DNA of 64,000 nt from IMG/VR virus record IMGVR_UViG_3300030390_002309, positions 58,409-122,408 of that record; one strand, written 5' to 3'. This document shows positions 23,738 through 33,326 of this stretch, piece after piece. Numbering within the stretch: the stretch's first letter is position 1; the number at the start of each line of letters is the position of its first letter. Below the pieces are notes generated by a model that was given only the letters and a program-made list of their open reading frames with translations, did no database searches and had not been told where the DNA came from. Source of the DNA: a virus. Position numbers and translations under genes: made by a program.

Positions 23738-24405
23738 ATTAACTCTCCTAAGGTTTTAAACTCAATATTGATCTCAGGTGTAGTAGTCAAATGATCTAGT
23801 GATAATCTCATTTGTTCATAGTTAGATTCATTCCAACAATTATCATTCCAGTCACCTGCTATATGAGATTGAAACATAATCCGGCCTTCATGTAACTCAA
23901 TATTTGATTCATGGATACCATCTGCTCCATATAACATTTTACAATCCCATTGTAAATTATGATTATGTTCGTAATGTACCGCCGCATATTTAAAATTTGG
24001 TCCTAAACATTTAACTGATTCTGGATGTGCTAACCATCCTGGATTTCTCCATCCAATTGGTTTATGTCCTACAGCATTCCATTCATCCATCATCATCTGT
24101 ATTCTAGACTTGACTTTATCAGCAGTATCTAATTCATAAAATTCACATTCACCTATGTCCTTTCTTTCACACATATGAAAATGTCCATGGGCTGCTAATT
24201 CAAAATATTTTTTAGACTTTAACCAATCAATCCATTGTTTGTTTTCTGAAATAGGAAAACAGTTATGATAATTTGATGGTATGAATAATGTAAACTTAGC
24301 TCCAAATTCTTTATTAAGTTCTTCTAAATATGCCATACAATCGTCGCCTGGAATACCCCATCCCTTTTCTGGATGTATATCATCTATTGCAATAGTTACT
24401 TCCAT
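23734..24405 (-). CDS. polysaccharide deacetylase-like (NodB/CE4) protein
   Basis: About 223 residues. VTIAIDDIH (catalytic Asp/metal Asp), AAHGHFH (HxxxH metal motif) and IGWRNPGW (R-PxxW) are the three CE4 motifs. It likely removes N-acetyl groups from a sugar or acts on a related substrate. No signal peptide, so it works in the cytoplasm. The start at 24405 has GGAAG upstream. Confidence 0.75.
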   Translation of the reverse strand: MEVTIAIDDIHPEKGWGIPGDDCMAYLEELNKEFGAKFTLFIPSNYHNCFPISENKQWIDWLKSKKYFELAAHGHFHMCERKDIGECEFYELDTADKVKSRIQMMMDEWNAVGHKPIGWRNPGWLAHPESVKCLGPNFKYAAVHYEHNHNLQWDCKMLYGADGIHESNIELHEGRIMFQSHIAGDWNDNCWNESNYEQMRLSLDHLTTTPEINIEFKTLGELI

Positions 24406-25358
24406 ACGTCTTCCCATGTATATGATTTGTAATTAGTATTAAACATATTAAGATAATTTTGTTCACACATCTTATTTGCTTTTACATACCATTCATTACT
24501 TCTTCTTTTTTCATTCATTGTACCATCTACTCGTTCGCCTTTAATATACATTCGTTTATTAGGATGATTTCTGTTATGTACTAATAAAATATTTTTAATA
24601 ACATACTGAGGTATATTACCTAATACTTTATTTGTCATATGCATGAATGCAGAATCTTCATGAACAAAGAAAACAGATTTAGGTATATTAACTCCTGACT
24701 TGACAACTTCTGCTGATATAACTAATCCACAGCCGTTAAATTTATGTCGAGGTAATATTTTTACATCTAAATCTTCTGTCTTGCTATTTATCTTATTCAT
24801 CTCATCTTTAGACATTGTGTACCTTAAACTCCACCAATGATCTGGTTTGAATTGTTCTGGTTTATCATAGAATGGTTTATCTGTAAAGTCTGGATGTTCT
24901 AGTTGTAGCCAACTATTATCCCACATCTTACATGTTCCAAAGAATGCTAAATATTTTGGATTGTTATTTGATAAAGATGTAGTATGAAGTTGATCTAATA
25001 TAACAAATTGCATTTTTGGTAATATGGCATCTGACTCGCCCCATATAAGAACATCTACATCTTCACAGTAGTTAGTATTAAATAATCTTCTATAGTCGGC
25101 TATTGTATGCATTTTATTTTCAAATCTAACATTATCAAAATCTAATAAACAACTTCCTATTTTTTCAATACATTTATTTTTTTGTTCTGCACTAATACAA
25201 CTTTCTAACTGTTCATTGGTTACAATAGTAAAATCAACTACTACTTCTCCATCATATGATTTTATAGCATCCTTTAATGAATCTACATATTCCTCTATAA
25301 TATCACATTCATACCATTGTACTAGACATCCTATTGCAAATTTAGTCTTCAAGTTCAA
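24396..25358 (-). CDS. putative glycosyltransferase
   Basis: 320 residues. FAIGCLVQWYECDIIEEYVDSL at the start and DVLIWGESDAILP (about 100) resemble GT-A nucleotide-binding and acidic metal sites. HKFNGCGLVISAEV follows. No clear family assignment. Operon overlaps on both sides. Confidence 0.55.
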   Translation of the reverse strand: MNLKTKFAIGCLVQWYECDIIEEYVDSLKDAIKSYDGEVVVDFTIVTNEQLESCISAEQKNKCIEKIGSCLLDFDNVRFENKMHTIADYRRLFNTNYCEDVDVLIWGESDAILPKMQFVILDQLHTTSLSNNNPKYLAFFGTCKMWDNSWLQLEHPDFTDKPFYDKPEQFKPDHWWSLRYTMSKDEMNKINSKTEDLDVKILPRHKFNGCGLVISAEVVKSGVNIPKSVFFVHEDSAFMHMTNKVLGNIPQYVIKNILLVHNRNHPNKRMYIKGERVDGTMNEKRRSNEWYVKANKMCEQNYLNMFNTNYKSYTWEDVWK

Positions 25359-26091
25359 ATCTCTTTTTTATTATATCCCATGTATCACGCATTAAATTAT
25401 TTCTTAATGTTTTATCGAATCCATTAAAATGCCATAACCAAGCACAATCAATAAATAATGCTCCTTGCAAAACACCTCTCTGATGTAGTTGAGTAAAGTT
25501 CCATTTCTTGTTTAGATGTGTAATTGGATATCCTTCTCTACGTACTAAATAGTTAACAGGTGTCTGGTCCGATCCTTTTTTTAATGTATTATGTTGTCTA
25601 TTTCTTAACTCATCTTCATTTGCATAATAAAAATCTGTTATGGCCTTACATAATTCTTTATGTTTAGGTGACATCACTATAAATCCATTATTCATATATG
25701 TTGTCCAATCTAATTCTGTATTTGGAAACATATCTTTATAACCTACAATACTATTATGTACCCATTCTACCATCAAGTCATCATTTACTCCGGAGTATTC
25801 TCCATTTGTCTCATCAAAGAAATTTGGAGCTTCTGGGTGTATCATTGTATCAACATCTACTAATGCTACTTGATTATACTCAATATTATTTGCTTCTAAA
25901 ATTTCAAATACATGCCATCTTTGCCAAGTAGGTTTCATAAATAATTTATCACGTAGCTCTTCTGATAAAATAAATAATTCGACATCATACTTCTTACACC
26001 ATACTTGCCATGATTTAAGACACCATTCTTTATAATCTAATACATCCGGTGCTTCTTCAAAGCACGTCATAAATACTATATTTTTCTTCAT
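25342..26091 (-). CDS. GT-A glycosyltransferase-like protein
   Basis: 249 residues. NIVFMTCFE at the start, QVALVDVDTMIHPEAPN with the DxD site at about 80, YMNNGFIVMSP and SDQTPVNYL fit nucleotide-diphospho-sugar transferases (GT8/GT77-like). The ATG at 26091 is chosen; the longer frame overlaps the gene upstream. Confidence 0.7.
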   Translation of the reverse strand: MKKNIVFMTCFEEAPDVLDYKEWCLKSWQVWCKKYDVELFILSEELRDKLFMKPTWQRWHVFEILEANNIEYNQVALVDVDTMIHPEAPNFFDETNGEYSGVNDDLMVEWVHNSIVGYKDMFPNTELDWTTYMNNGFIVMSPKHKELCKAITDFYYANEDELRNRQHNTLKKGSDQTPVNYLVRREGYPITHLNKKWNFTQLHQRGVLQGALFIDCAWLWHFNGFDKTLRNNLMRDTWDIIKKRFELED

Positions 26092-26101
26092 ATAAACTTC
26101 T

Positions 26102-26731
26102 TTAGTGAAACGTACGTTTCCCATTAATATTAGTTGATGCCCAATCTCTGCCAACATCTTTAAATAAATCTAAAACACGCATATTGATACCAAATGTTGC
26201 TTCTGGCGAATCTCCTTTGAAACAACAAGCACGTTCTGCATTACCGCCATTATCAGGCATTACTTCATTATTTATTTTTTTATACATATACTTTTCAAAT
26301 AAATCATTTGACCAAATTGATGGATTAAAGTTTAATTCATTTCTATTTACCAAACTTATATATGTACCATTACCTAAATCATTTATAGATAATTTTTCTG
26401 TTGTAGTAAGTTTCCAATCATCTTCTAACCAAAAATATCCAATTCTTGGTTTAAATTTAAATCCTTCATTAATACACCATTTTACAGACTTGAACCAAGA
26501 GATTCTTCCGGCGGTTCTATCAGATGATGATACTTCTAGATCGATATTATCGCTATCTAAAATATTATATAAATTCTTTTTAGTTATCTCCGGATCTTCG
26601 TTTAGTTTATCAATACTAATAATCCATTTACATTTATAATTAGATATAAACTTTGGAATTTCTGATAATACCTGAGTATGTAACTCTGATCTAGAACATG
26701 CTGTAGTCAATATTACAAAATCATATTCCAT
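26102..26731 (-). CDS. GT-A-like protein
   Basis: 209 residues. FVILTTACSRSELH at the start, KWIISIDKLNEDPE and YFWLEDDWKL (acidic metal-like site, about 103) suggest a GT-A fold. No closer family. One-base coupling with the dehydrogenase upstream. Confidence 0.55.
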   Translation of the reverse strand: MEYDFVILTTACSRSELHTQVLSEIPKFISNYKCKWIISIDKLNEDPEITKKNLYNILDSDNIDLEVSSSDRTAGRISWFKSVKWCINEGFKFKPRIGYFWLEDDWKLTTTEKLSINDLGNGTYISLVNRNELNFNPSIWSNDLFEKYMYKKINNEVMPDNGGNAERACCFKGDSPEATFGINMRVLDLFKDVGRDWASTNINGKRTFH

Positions 26732-27960
26732 TATCGTCCAATTCTAATAACTTCTACATTGTCTTGATCTTGAATCATTCCCCATGGATCTAATACTACT
26801 GAACCAGCTGGAAATTTGTAATCTAAAAATTTATCATGATTAGTTCCAATGAAATAACATCTTGTATCTAATTCAAGTACATACTCATCTACCCATGGGT
26901 CATACATATCAACTTGTTCTGACCTTTCTTCTAATAAATTTTTAAGAAGAATTGAAGGACTACCTACTGTAAGATTTGTTTCTTTTTTGAAACACTTACC
27001 TAGAATAGTTAATAACAAATCTCCTCTATGTTCTTGAATTAAATCAGCTAGCCAATCTGTTTGGTCTTCCCTACATATCATCAAGTTTTCATACCAATCA
27101 TAACTCATATCTAATTTTTGAGCTAACCATGATAAAGCAATATTATCTCTTGGATGACATCCTCCTCCATCGCCCATACCTCCTAAAAGATATTTTGGAC
27201 TCATCAATCTCTCATTAGCCAAAAACAATCCTTTCATAACATTATCACAATTTACATTTTCTAATTTATGTGCAGCCTCCATAACAACATTTGCTAAACA
27301 TATCTTCATTGTAATATAAGTATTATATGTTACCTTAATCATTTCAGCTTCTTCTATAGAACATTTATAAACTGGTTTACTATGTATTGTAGCATAAAAT
27401 TCTTTTGCTTTATTATATGCATCTTCATCATCCATTCCAAATAGTACAAACTCAGGATTTTCAAAATCATTTCTAGTAGTACCCATTGCTATAAAGAATG
27501 GATTATAACATAACTTAACATGTTCATTAAGTAATGGCTTAATTTCATTACGAATTGTCCCGGGCAAAACTGTTGATATAATTACAACTATTTTGTCCTC
27601 ACCTTGTTTTTTAATTTCTTTTGATAATGTATCCATACCTGCTTTAAGATATGAATAATCAAAGTCAACTCTTTCTTCTGGTATTCTTGTGGTACCTTCA
27701 AATCTTTCATCATGAGGTGTTTGAATAGGTACAAATATAATATCTGAGTTAGATACTACTTCTGATACACTAGACCAAGCAATGTTATGATCTTTTAGTA
27801 ACTCTGGCGAACCTTCTTCTCGGTACGGCATATGTTTTGTATCTAAAATATCCTTTACTGCTGGACTAATGTCATATCCAAAAACCTCATGACCTTTACT
27901 ATCAGCTACTAATGCACATGGCAGGCCTAATTTTCCTAAGCCTATAAATCCTATTTTCAT
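26731..27960 (-). CDS. UDP-glucose/GDP-mannose dehydrogenase family protein
   Basis: 409 residues, near full length. GLGKLGLP binds NAD. PIQTPHDERFEG and STVLPGTIRNE follow, then CYNPFFIAMG, and GGGCHPRD with the catalytic Cys at about 268. The C-terminal domain (about 310-409) is present but divergent. It likely oxidises an NDP-sugar at C6. A TTAGG-class promoter lies just upstream. Confidence 0.85.
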   Translation of the reverse strand: MKIGFIGLGKLGLPCALVADSKGHEVFGYDISPAVKDILDTKHMPYREEGSPELLKDHNIAWSSVSEVVSNSDIIFVPIQTPHDERFEGTTRIPEERVDFDYSYLKAGMDTLSKEIKKQGEDKIVVIISTVLPGTIRNEIKPLLNEHVKLCYNPFFIAMGTTRNDFENPEFVLFGMDDEDAYNKAKEFYATIHSKPVYKCSIEEAEMIKVTYNTYITMKICLANVVMEAAHKLENVNCDNVMKGLFLANERLMSPKYLLGGMGDGGGCHPRDNIALSWLAQKLDMSYDWYENLMICREDQTDWLADLIQEHRGDLLLTILGKCFKKETNLTVGSPSILLKNLLEERSEQVDMYDPWVDEYVLELDTRCYFIGTNHDKFLDYKFPAGSVVLDPWGMIQDQDNVEVIRIGR

Positions 27961-27987
27961 TTGTTTTCCTTTTTATTTTTATTAATA

Positions 27988-28019
27988 TTAATATAATAAT
28001 TTATTTTCATTATTCCTAA
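27988..28019 (-). promoter_or_regulatory. N20 promoter, TTAGG class
   Basis: TTAG (28019-28016), 20 bases, TATATTAA (27995-27988), with ATGAAAA in the spacer. The gene start at 27960 is 27 bases downstream. It is the only N20 promoter found inside the sugar cluster. Confidence 0.65.
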
Positions 28020-28020
28020 T

Positions 28021-29025
28021 TTATAATTGACTATTTATCCAATCATAAGTTTTTCTCATGCCTTCAATTAATGGCTGAGACACTGACCATCCTATCTTTT
28101 CTTTGTACAATGTATTATCAGAATTTCTACCATTAACACCAATTGGACATTTATGGCCATATGTATCGATAAAATCTTGACCATCAATATTATATATTCC
28201 TAATTCTTTTCCTGATACTTCAATTGCCATTTTTGCAAAATCATTAATCGATAACATCTCTTCTGAGCCAATATTAACAGGCCCAACAAAATCTGACCTC
28301 ATTAATTTAATAGTTGCTTCAATACACTCATCGATATAAAGAAATGACCTTGTTTGATTTCCTGGTCCCCATACTTCAATATTTTCATGTTCTTTTGCAG
28401 CCGCCGCCTTTCTACATAGTGCCGCAGGTGCTTTTTCTCTCCCACCTTTCCAAGTCCCTTCTGGTCCAAAGATATTATGGTATCTTGCAATTCTCACGTT
28501 CAATCCTTTATTTTTAGCAAAGGCTAGAAACAATCTTTCACTAAATAATTTCTCCCATCCATATTCAGAATCAGGTGCTGCAGGATATGCAGAATCTTCT
28601 GTACAATTAGGATTATCAGGGTCTAATTGATTATATTCTGGATACATACATGCGGATGATGAATAAAATATTTTTTTAATATTACTTTTAATACATTCTA
28701 ATGTTACATTTAGATTTATCAAAGCTGAGTTATGCATTATATCTGCATCATTTTCTCCCGTAAATATAAATCCTGCTCCACCCATATCTGCTGCAAACTG
28801 ATAAACTTCTGTCCATTGTTCATTTGGTTGAATAGGACATTGCATTACCTGTTTTACTAAGTTAGGATCTCTAAGATCTCCTTGTACAAAATCATCTGCT
28901 GCTGTATCTGCAAACTCTGGATATTTTAAATCAACTGCTCTTACCCAGAAACCTTCTTTTTTTAATCTCTTAACCATATGGCTTCCGATAAAACCTCCAC
29001 CGCCTAATACTAATGCTGTTTTCAT
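28021..29025 (-). CDS. GDP-mannose 3,5-epimerase-like SDR
   Basis: 334 residues. GGGGFIGSH binds NAD. AADMGGAGFI, SSACMYPEY and YPAAPDSEYGWEKL hold the catalytic Tyr/Lys. RYHNIFGPEGTWKGGREKAPAALCRK and GNQTRSFLYIDEC follow. These segments are hallmarks of GDP-mannose 3,5-epimerase, which makes GDP-L-galactose and GDP-L-gulose. The motif match is strong; the in vivo substrate is not proven. Confidence 0.85.
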   Translation of the reverse strand: MKTALVLGGGGFIGSHMVKRLKKEGFWVRAVDLKYPEFADTAADDFVQGDLRDPNLVKQVMQCPIQPNEQWTEVYQFAADMGGAGFIFTGENDADIMHNSALINLNVTLECIKSNIKKIFYSSSACMYPEYNQLDPDNPNCTEDSAYPAAPDSEYGWEKLFSERLFLAFAKNKGLNVRIARYHNIFGPEGTWKGGREKAPAALCRKAAAAKEHENIEVWGPGNQTRSFLYIDECIEATIKLMRSDFVGPVNIGSEEMLSINDFAKMAIEVSGKELGIYNIDGQDFIDTYGHKCPIGVNGRNSDNTLYKEKIGWSVSQPLIEGMRKTYDWINSQL

Positions 29026-29867
29026 TATGACATCTCCTTTATAATCATTTGTATACCTTTTTCTAAACTAATCTTTGGTGTCCAAAAATTTAATATATAT
29101 TCATCGGCCTCATTACGTTTATCTAACTGTACTAAATCTTTTGATTTGCCTGGTATAATATCTATATCATCAAACTTAGTTTCTAATAGAATATTTTGAG
29201 CTACTATATTAGCTACATCTATAATAGAGTTCCATTTAAAATTAGTAATATGATATTCTCGATCTTTATCAAGTTTATCATAACACTGACTCAATTCTAA
29301 TAAACAATCTGAACAATCATCTGCATGGAGGAACTGTCTTTGTTCTGTACCGTCCGATAACATTTCTATTTTACCAGTATCTTTTGCTTTTAAAATAAAA
29401 TCAGTTATTACATGTGATTTTTCTAAATCTTTTTCTGGTCCATATACGTTCCAAAACTTTACAGTTAAGCCTTCTAATGAGTCTGTATATCTTTCTCCAA
29501 TTGCTTTTGCAACTCCATATGGCGAATGACTCATATTGGACATTTGACTAGATGCGAATATAAATTTCTTATTATACTTCTTTATTAGTTCAAATGTGTT
29601 ACTCATCAATCTAATATTATTATGTAAGAAATTAAATGTATGTTGATATTTAGCTAAATACCTCGACCCACCTACATCAAATGCTAAGAAATATATAAAG
29701 TCTGATTTATTAACTAAATCTTCTAATATTTTATTGTCATGTATCCTTAGGTCTTGAAACTGGTTATCTACTATATCAAATTTTAAAACTTCATGTCCCT
29801 TAAGTTGTAAATAATTACAGAGACAGTTGCCAATCTGGCCGGCCGATCCCAATACTAAATATTTCAT
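29025..29867 (-). CDS. NAD-dependent epimerase/dehydratase (SDR)
   Basis: 280 residues. GSAGQIGNCL at the N-terminus, FASSQMSNMSHSPYGVAKAIGE (catalytic YxxxK) and VKFWNVYGPEKD are SDR features. The ATG at 29867 overlaps the upstream stop (TAATG); an earlier Met lies within the methyltransferase gene. Sugar substrate unknown. Confidence 0.8.
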   Translation of the reverse strand: MKYLVLGSAGQIGNCLCNYLQLKGHEVLKFDIVDNQFQDLRIHDNKILEDLVNKSDFIYFLAFDVGGSRYLAKYQHTFNFLHNNIRLMSNTFELIKKYNKKFIFASSQMSNMSHSPYGVAKAIGERYTDSLEGLTVKFWNVYGPEKDLEKSHVITDFILKAKDTGKIEMLSDGTEQRQFLHADDCSDCLLELSQCYDKLDKDREYHITNFKWNSIIDVANIVAQNILLETKFDDIDIIPGKSKDLVQLDKRNEADEYILNFWTPKISLEKGIQMIIKEMS

Positions 29868-30559
29868 TATATTTTCCTCATTATTGTTAATCCATGGTTT
29901 ACTGGAATAGTACATAGTTCATATTTATGTGATCCATTTTCTTCAATAAATTTATTAACTCCTCCCCATGGACCTGTACCTTTAAATTCTCCATCTGTAA
30001 AAATAGTATCATTATATTCTGGAGTTGAATTAGAATGCATTAGATCATGTAATAGTATTACTGTTTTGTTTGTTATAAATGGTTTCAATAAAGTTAATTC
30101 ATTATATACATGTTCACTAGTATGCCAATCATCGATCATAATCAAATCATATCCGGATGATTGATTTTTTAAAAAGTCAATTGCATCAGCAATGATAAAG
30201 TTCCAATTATGTTTAAGATGTGATGGGCATTGAAATGTAGTATCTTCTATATCAACTGATGTTAATTTTGATTCAATTCCATATAAATTTAATAACTGAC
30301 ATCCTACTAATAAGCTATGTGTCGATCTGCCATCACGACATCCTAATTCTAATATATTATTTGGTTTGGTTGATAATATTATAGCTAATAATGTAGCTTG
30401 ATGGAAACTACTATCACCTGGGCCACTTATCGTATCATCAATTATTCTAACTATACTATTAATAACATCTCCATGGAGGTTTGATTTTGCTGTATTACTT
30501 AACCAATCAAAATTCATTGGTTTTGGTTTTTCATTACCATACATATCAGTGTTTGACAT
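29867..30559 (-). CDS. SAM-dependent methyltransferase
   Basis: 230 residues. NILELGCRDGRSTHSLL is motif I, LTSVDIED motif II, and YDLIMIDDWHTSEHVYNEL the product-side strand. It resembles Methyltransf_24/CmcI-type O-methyltransferases of sugar clusters. It probably methylates a glycan hydroxyl. Confidence 0.78.
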   Translation of the reverse strand: MSNTDMYGNEKPKPMNFDWLSNTAKSNLHGDVINSIVRIIDDTISGPGDSSFHQATLLAIILSTKPNNILELGCRDGRSTHSLLVGCQLLNLYGIESKLTSVDIEDTTFQCPSHLKHNWNFIIADAIDFLKNQSSGYDLIMIDDWHTSEHVYNELTLLKPFITNKTVILLHDLMHSNSTPEYNDTIFTDGEFKGTGPWGGVNKFIEENGSHKYELCTIPVNHGLTIMRKI

Positions 30560-30560
30560 T

Positions 30561-31634
30561 TTATCTTAATTTTAAGTGTGTTGTTAATTTTAAAAATTCA
30601 GCTTCATCGAATGGACTACTATTAATTGATATAACTGATTTATTAAATTTTTCTAAAACATGTTCTGCCCAAGATAGTTTTCTCTGCATATCATCTAACA
30701 AAACTAAATTTGTATTTGGACAATAATATAAAGACAAGTCTGCAAATCCTGTTGCTGCTGTAATAAATGTATTTGCATGATATATTATTTGTAATAATTT
30801 TTTAACATCTAAAAATCCTTTCATTGTTATTTTAGATACAAACTCATTATCCTTTATATTATATTCTACTAGATCATCTATCACTAATAATCTTCTTTTG
30901 TTTGATATATAATATTCACATATCCTTTCAAAGAGATTTTTATCTAAATGTCCAAATCCTGGCTTATCTTCATTTGTCCTCGTCTTCCAAGAATTTTTAA
31001 CAAAAATTACATCATATTCGCCTTCGATGGTTCTAGAAATATTTCTAAGCATATGTTTTGATTTGTCCCAGCCATATGTCCATTTTCCGTTGCCATGAAA
31101 CTTTCCATATTCACATGTGTTTGGTAAAATTAAATCTCCTATCTCCCCAGTTGCATATTTATATTCAATCTGTGGATTAGGAAACATTATATAGTCCCAA
31201 GTTTTAGTTTTACCGATTGGATATATAATGTTTTTAAATTGGTATTTGTTTAGTATAGATTCAAATTCATCTTCATTAAAGTTTCTTATTGTTTTCCAAA
31301 ATGCAATTCCTTTATCTTTTATACTAGACATATTTTGTTTAAGTAAATCTGTTTCTTTACTTTCTAAATATGCATTTGAGGTATCAATAAAAGTATCTAG
31401 TACAATTAGTTCGTCAACTTTATCTTCATAAAAAAATTCATGTCCAGGAAAGCATGTTGCTATAATAGGACTTTGATTTTTTTCAAAGAATTCAGAAAAT
31501 AGTTCATTAAAATAAAAAGGAAACCAACCATATTCATGCCATATATATCCAATAAAACTATACTGATTAGTATCTAGCTTGTTAAGATATAAATCTAATT
31601 CTTTACATGATGATATATGTTGTATCTTAGCCAT
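30561..31634 (-). CDS. putative GT-B glycosyltransferase
   Basis: 357 residues. A two-domain layout with FIGYIWHEYGWFPFYFNELF at the start, an EYDVIFVKNSWKTR linker, and a C-terminal part with ANTFITAATGFADLSLYYCPNTNLVLLDD. The last element recalls the donor site of GT9-like enzymes. No direct family match. Confidence 0.5.
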   Translation of the reverse strand: MAKIQHISSCKELDLYLNKLDTNQYSFIGYIWHEYGWFPFYFNELFSEFFEKNQSPIIATCFPGHEFFYEDKVDELIVLDTFIDTSNAYLESKETDLLKQNMSSIKDKGIAFWKTIRNFNEDEFESILNKYQFKNIIYPIGKTKTWDYIMFPNPQIEYKYATGEIGDLILPNTCEYGKFHGNGKWTYGWDKSKHMLRNISRTIEGEYDVIFVKNSWKTRTNEDKPGFGHLDKNLFERICEYYISNKRRLLVIDDLVEYNIKDNEFVSKITMKGFLDVKKLLQIIYHANTFITAATGFADLSLYYCPNTNLVLLDDMQRKLSWAEHVLEKFNKSVISINSSPFDEAEFLKLTTHLKLR

Positions 31635-32407
31635 TATTTTTTTATTTTACAGATCGGTATATCTATCATCTTATGTTGATTCTGTTTATTAAATTTATTG
31701 TATATATTTAAAACTTCTTGTTGTCGATTTGTTAATGTAAATCCTTCTTCATATCCCATTGCCCATTCCAACTCATCATATGTTGCCCCTAATTGATCTT
31801 CATCGGTTCTATCATCATCCCATAAGCCATCAGTAGGTTTTGCTGTAATTATGTTATCAATGACTCCTAAGTCTTTTGCAGCTTCTCGGACCTCTGATTT
31901 CATTAGATCTGCTATTGGTGAAATATCTACGCCGCCATCACCATATTTGGTATAAAACCCAACACCAAAGTCTTCAACTTTATTTCCTGTGCCTACAACG
32001 AGGCCATTATTTGTTTGAGCAATTTGATATAATGTTGTCATTCTTAATCTAGCTCTAGAGTTTGCTAATGCAAGTTTATTAAGTTCAACCGTCTTAGGGT
32101 CATTATCATGGTCTGCAAACAACATCTCAAATGTATCATATACATGAGTTAGCGGAAGTCTTATATTAGAAATATTATTATATTTAGCCTTTAACCATTT
32201 AATATGTTCATTGGCTCTTTCTTCTTGATCTGAATGTTGATGTATTGGCATTGATACTACAATTGTATTGATTCCCGTTTCTGCACATAATGTAGATGTT
32301 AGTGCCGAATCAATTCCACCTGATATTCCTATAACGAATGAATTAATTTTACTAGACTCTGAATACGAAGTTAACCAATTTGTAATTTGTTCTATATGTT
32401 TATTCAT
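31634..32407 (-). CDS. nadE: NAD synthetase (ammonia-dependent type)
   Basis: 257 residues, full length. GISGGIDSALT (PP-loop), ARLRMTTLY, VVGTGNKVEDFGVGFYTKYGDGG and DISPIADLMKSEVR are the NadE signatures, with DGLWDDDRTDEDQLG near the end. It makes NAD+ from nicotinic acid adenine dinucleotide. Inside a cluster rich in NAD-using enzymes it may keep NAD+ up, or counter NAD-depleting defences. Those roles are inference. Confidence 0.92.
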   Translation of the reverse strand: MNKHIEQITNWLTSYSESSKINSFVIGISGGIDSALTSTLCAETGINTIVVSMPIHQHSDQEERANEHIKWLKAKYNNISNIRLPLTHVYDTFEMLFADHDNDPKTVELNKLALANSRARLRMTTLYQIAQTNNGLVVGTGNKVEDFGVGFYTKYGDGGVDISPIADLMKSEVREAAKDLGVIDNIITAKPTDGLWDDDRTDEDQLGATYDELEWAMGYEEGFTLTNRQQEVLNIYNKFNKQNQHKMIDIPICKIKK

Positions 32408-33326
32408 GTGTATCTTTTATATAATTTTCTACATGCATAAGTTGCATATCTGGATTAAAATTTGCTGCTCCTATTGCTAATAATGAGTCATGGTGAAACA
32501 TAATATCACATTTTGATAATAGTTGTGATTCTATTAATGCCTCTTCTCCTATCAATGCCCGATACTCTGGCATAAACTGTTTCCCTGCAGGATTCCATCC
32601 TACTTCCTGTACTTTATGATATGGCACATCATTTATATAATAATCATCCGTACGGTGACATGGATATGATTTTACATTCTCAAAGTTATCTGATATAAAA
32701 TTGATTGCTTCATTTGAATCTGATGCGACAAATATACAATAGTCAGTAATATTATGTTCTAATATCCATTTGTTAACATACTCTTTATAATATTCTAAAC
32801 GTACATTATCTTTATGATATAATTCCTTTGCACCTCTCCCGCCTCGTAAATGAATACCTATTTTAGTTTTAGTAACAAGTGTATTATTTAATAAATGTTC
32901 TTTGACAAAGTTATTTATTTTCATTTCAACATTTGGTTTGATAGAAATATACTTAGTGATAACTCTATTAGCTTCTCTCCTCCAATAATCATCGACAATA
33001 TTCCAATCTGGTTTTACTCTTAAACCACTAGTTTGTATATTCCTATGACCAAAATTTTGTGGAATTTCTTTTAAAAGAAAAGAATTATGATTATCCTTAA
33101 TTATATCATCATCTGATAATGTCGTTGGTAATTGTTCAAAATAATATTCCCATACATTAGTACTATCATTATAGCCGTTATTTGAGTAATATTGTGAATC
33201 ACTTCCCCATTTTATTATTGCTTGATGATCATTTTGTTCACACCAACGTAGATTATCTAATACTTGCATGAATGCAGAAAAGAACCCCCATTGATTACAT
33301 CGTTCAATTAATATCTTCTTACCCAT
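32400..33326 (-). CDS. fucosyltransferase-like glycosyltransferase
   Basis: 308 residues. KTKIGIHLRGGRGAKE is the H-R-G type donor motif shared by GT11/GT23 fucosyltransferases. CIFVASDSNEAINF and a final acidic segment support a GT-B fold. With a GDP-mannose 3,5-epimerase nearby, a GDP-L-sugar donor is plausible. Confidence 0.68.
   Translation of the reverse strand: MGKKILIERCNQWGFFSAFMQVLDNLRWCEQNDHQAIIKWGSDSQYYSNNGYNDSTNVWEYYFEQLPTTLSDDDIIKDNHNSFLLKEIPQNFGHRNIQTSGLRVKPDWNIVDDYWRREANRVITKYISIKPNVEMKINNFVKEHLLNNTLVTKTKIGIHLRGGRGAKELYHKDNVRLEYYKEYVNKWILEHNITDYCIFVASDSNEAINFISDNFENVKSYPCHRTDDYYINDVPYHKVQEVGWNPAGKQFMPEYRALIGEEALIESQLLSKCDIMFHHDSLLAIGAANFNPDMQLMHVENYIKDTHE

Noticed and set aside
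31634-32407. NadE as a missing QueC
   Set aside because: Both have a PP-loop, but the GTGNKVEDF and DGGVDISPIADL segments are specific to NAD synthetase.
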